This document shows, in pieces, positions 5,190-6,160 of a stretch of DNA of 6,160 nucleotides. A program made the translations under genes and the position numbers. The notes beneath the pieces are model-generated. The model ran no database searches. It worked only from the letters and a program-made list of their open reading frames with translations, and was not told where the DNA came from. Position 1 is the first letter of the stretch. Every line of letters starts with the position of its first letter. This stretch comes from JAGPKI01 sp052034135 (GTDB lineage Bacteria; Caldisericota; Caldisericia; UBA6126; JAGPKI01), in contig JBPOJC010000033.1 in the NCBI GenBank assembly GCA_052034135.1, positions 1-6,160 of the forward strand, written 5' to 3'.

Positions 5190-6160
5190 GAATCTGTAAT
5201 ATCAGTTGCTCCCCATGGATTTGTTATTGAGAAACCACTTCCTCCTGCATTAAAGATTAAATCATTACCAGTTCCAACCTGTTGAATAGTTATATTATCT
5301 CCTTTCTTTCCATTCCAACCAAGTGGAACGTTAATATCATTAGGATTATGTATTTCTATTGGATCTATATATGCATTATTTGGATCACGAATAGCAGCAT
5401 AATTATTAATTCCGTTTGCATCAGCCCATGCAACCATATTACCAGAGTTATCTGATACCGCAAATAGTTCTCCTGAATAACCTCCAGTCTCGTTATAACT
5501 CATTGAGAGTATATTTCCATTTGTATCAGTTGAGTAATCCATAGTTAGGTTCTGTATTCCATTCTCAATTCTTGTAGCTTTATCTATTCCAGTAATACCA
5601 TAGTAAAAGCTCCACTCTTCAGTTTGAGGGGGTGAGCCCAATTCAGTTATAGTTTTATTGTATCCACTTATTCTGTTCATTCCATCGTAAGAGAACATAA
5701 TATTGGTTTCGTTACTACCTTCTACTGCAGTAAGTTGTGTTAGTTTTCCTCTTGAATTCCAGCTAAATGATAAACTCTTTCCATCAGGGTAAGTTATATT
5801 AGAGAGCCTTCCTTTTGGGTCATCATAAGAGTAATCTTCTGTTCCCTGATTATTTGGATAAGTAACATAATCAATTCTTCCCTTTTCATCATAAGTTATA
5901 TTGTATGTTCCTGTATCAGAAAAAGAGACTTGTGTTAATCTATCTCCTACGCTTAAATCATAACCGTAAGTAATAGTGCTACCAGAGGAGTATGTAAGAC
6001 TGCTTAATCTGCTTAATGTATCATAAGAAAAAGAATAATCTTCACTAATTGTTCCATTAGGAATGGTAATGTCAATTGCTTCAGAGGTTAATCTATCATA
6101 TCCATCAAATGTAGCATCAGCATTGAATAAAGTGTTTCCGTCTTTAGTTAGAGTAATATT

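Larger units (their letters stand above)
5036..6160 (-). pseudogene. YD-repeat/Rhs-like protein, 5' part of the interrupted gene, start off the right edge
   Basis: The frame is open from the right edge to TAA at 5036, giving 374 residues; the Met at 5698 is internal, not a start. YD-repeat units occur along the first half: SYDTLSRL, ITYDEKGRI, SYDDPKGRL with ITYPDGKSLSF, and SYDGMNRI. Such repeats build the hollow shell of Rhs/teneurin proteins that encloses a C-terminal effector. After them come NETGGYSGELFAVSDNSGN, an NPWG motif, and the hinge TTTTTTDDTTDKDGGD, at about residues 325-339. A cysteine-rich tip then begins (EPCSDPCYISCKQTCKEIGENYEDCP). The last six residues come from the insertion sequence. 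Without it the protein would run on through 3017-2750, 457 residues inside this window. A truncated product may still be made. Its export route and target are unknown. Confidence 0.85.

Noticed and set aside
5036..5698. A 220-residue gene starting at the ATG at 5698
   Set aside because: The frame stays open with YD repeats all the way to the right edge, so this Met is internal to a longer protein.

Overview
The window is AT-rich DNA (roughly two-thirds A+T by eye). Arginine is written mostly as AGA/AGG, isoleucine often as ATA, and G-rich ribosome-binding sites precede genes for secreted proteins. This fits a low-GC bacterium, possibly thermophilic or anaerobic. I cannot name the species or phylum from the sequence alone. 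The region looks accessory: part of a YD-repeat (Rhs-like) polymorphic-effector locus with duplicated tips, invaded by one insertion sequence.

Everything except the insertion sequence reads on the minus strand, so gene order runs from right to left. From the right edge down to 5036 is the 3' part of a YD-repeat/Rhs-like gene. Its frame is open to the edge and its start lies outside the window. An IS1634-type insertion sequence (3022-5054, transposase on the plus strand) cuts it near its 3' end. The element is flanked on both sides by CTAG. Removing the element and one CTAG in thought rejoins the Rhs frame exactly, giving a cysteine-rich C-terminal tip that ends at 2750. Nineteen bases after that stop begins a lipoprotein gene (2730-1720). 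About 10 bases after its stop begins a second, 5'-truncated copy of the Rhs core end carrying a different tip (1710-958). Nineteen bases after that stop begins another exported protein with PQQ-like beta-propeller segments, which runs off the left edge (938-1).

The locus can therefore be read as two tandem modules, each a C-terminal tip followed by a gene for an exported protein. The upstream tip was fused to the Rhs body until the insertion sequence broke it. The downstream one looks like a displaced, headless cassette. Both tips are joined through a nearly identical Thr/Asp-rich hinge (TTTTTTDDTTDKDGG), which is a natural crossover point for tip exchange. By analogy with known Rhs/CDI loci the exported proteins may be cognate immunity or partner proteins, but neither tips nor partners match a family I recognise, so this is inference.

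The insertion sequence carries a near-consensus promoter (TTGACA, 17-bp spacer, TATACT) placed so that transcription should begin at or within a base or two of the transposase ATG, giving a leaderless message. A palindromic GTATATAC motif overlaps the -10 box and recurs near both ends of the element, suggesting a transposase or repressor binding site. No tRNA, rRNA or CRISPR array was seen, and no gene-free stretch exceeds 300 bases.
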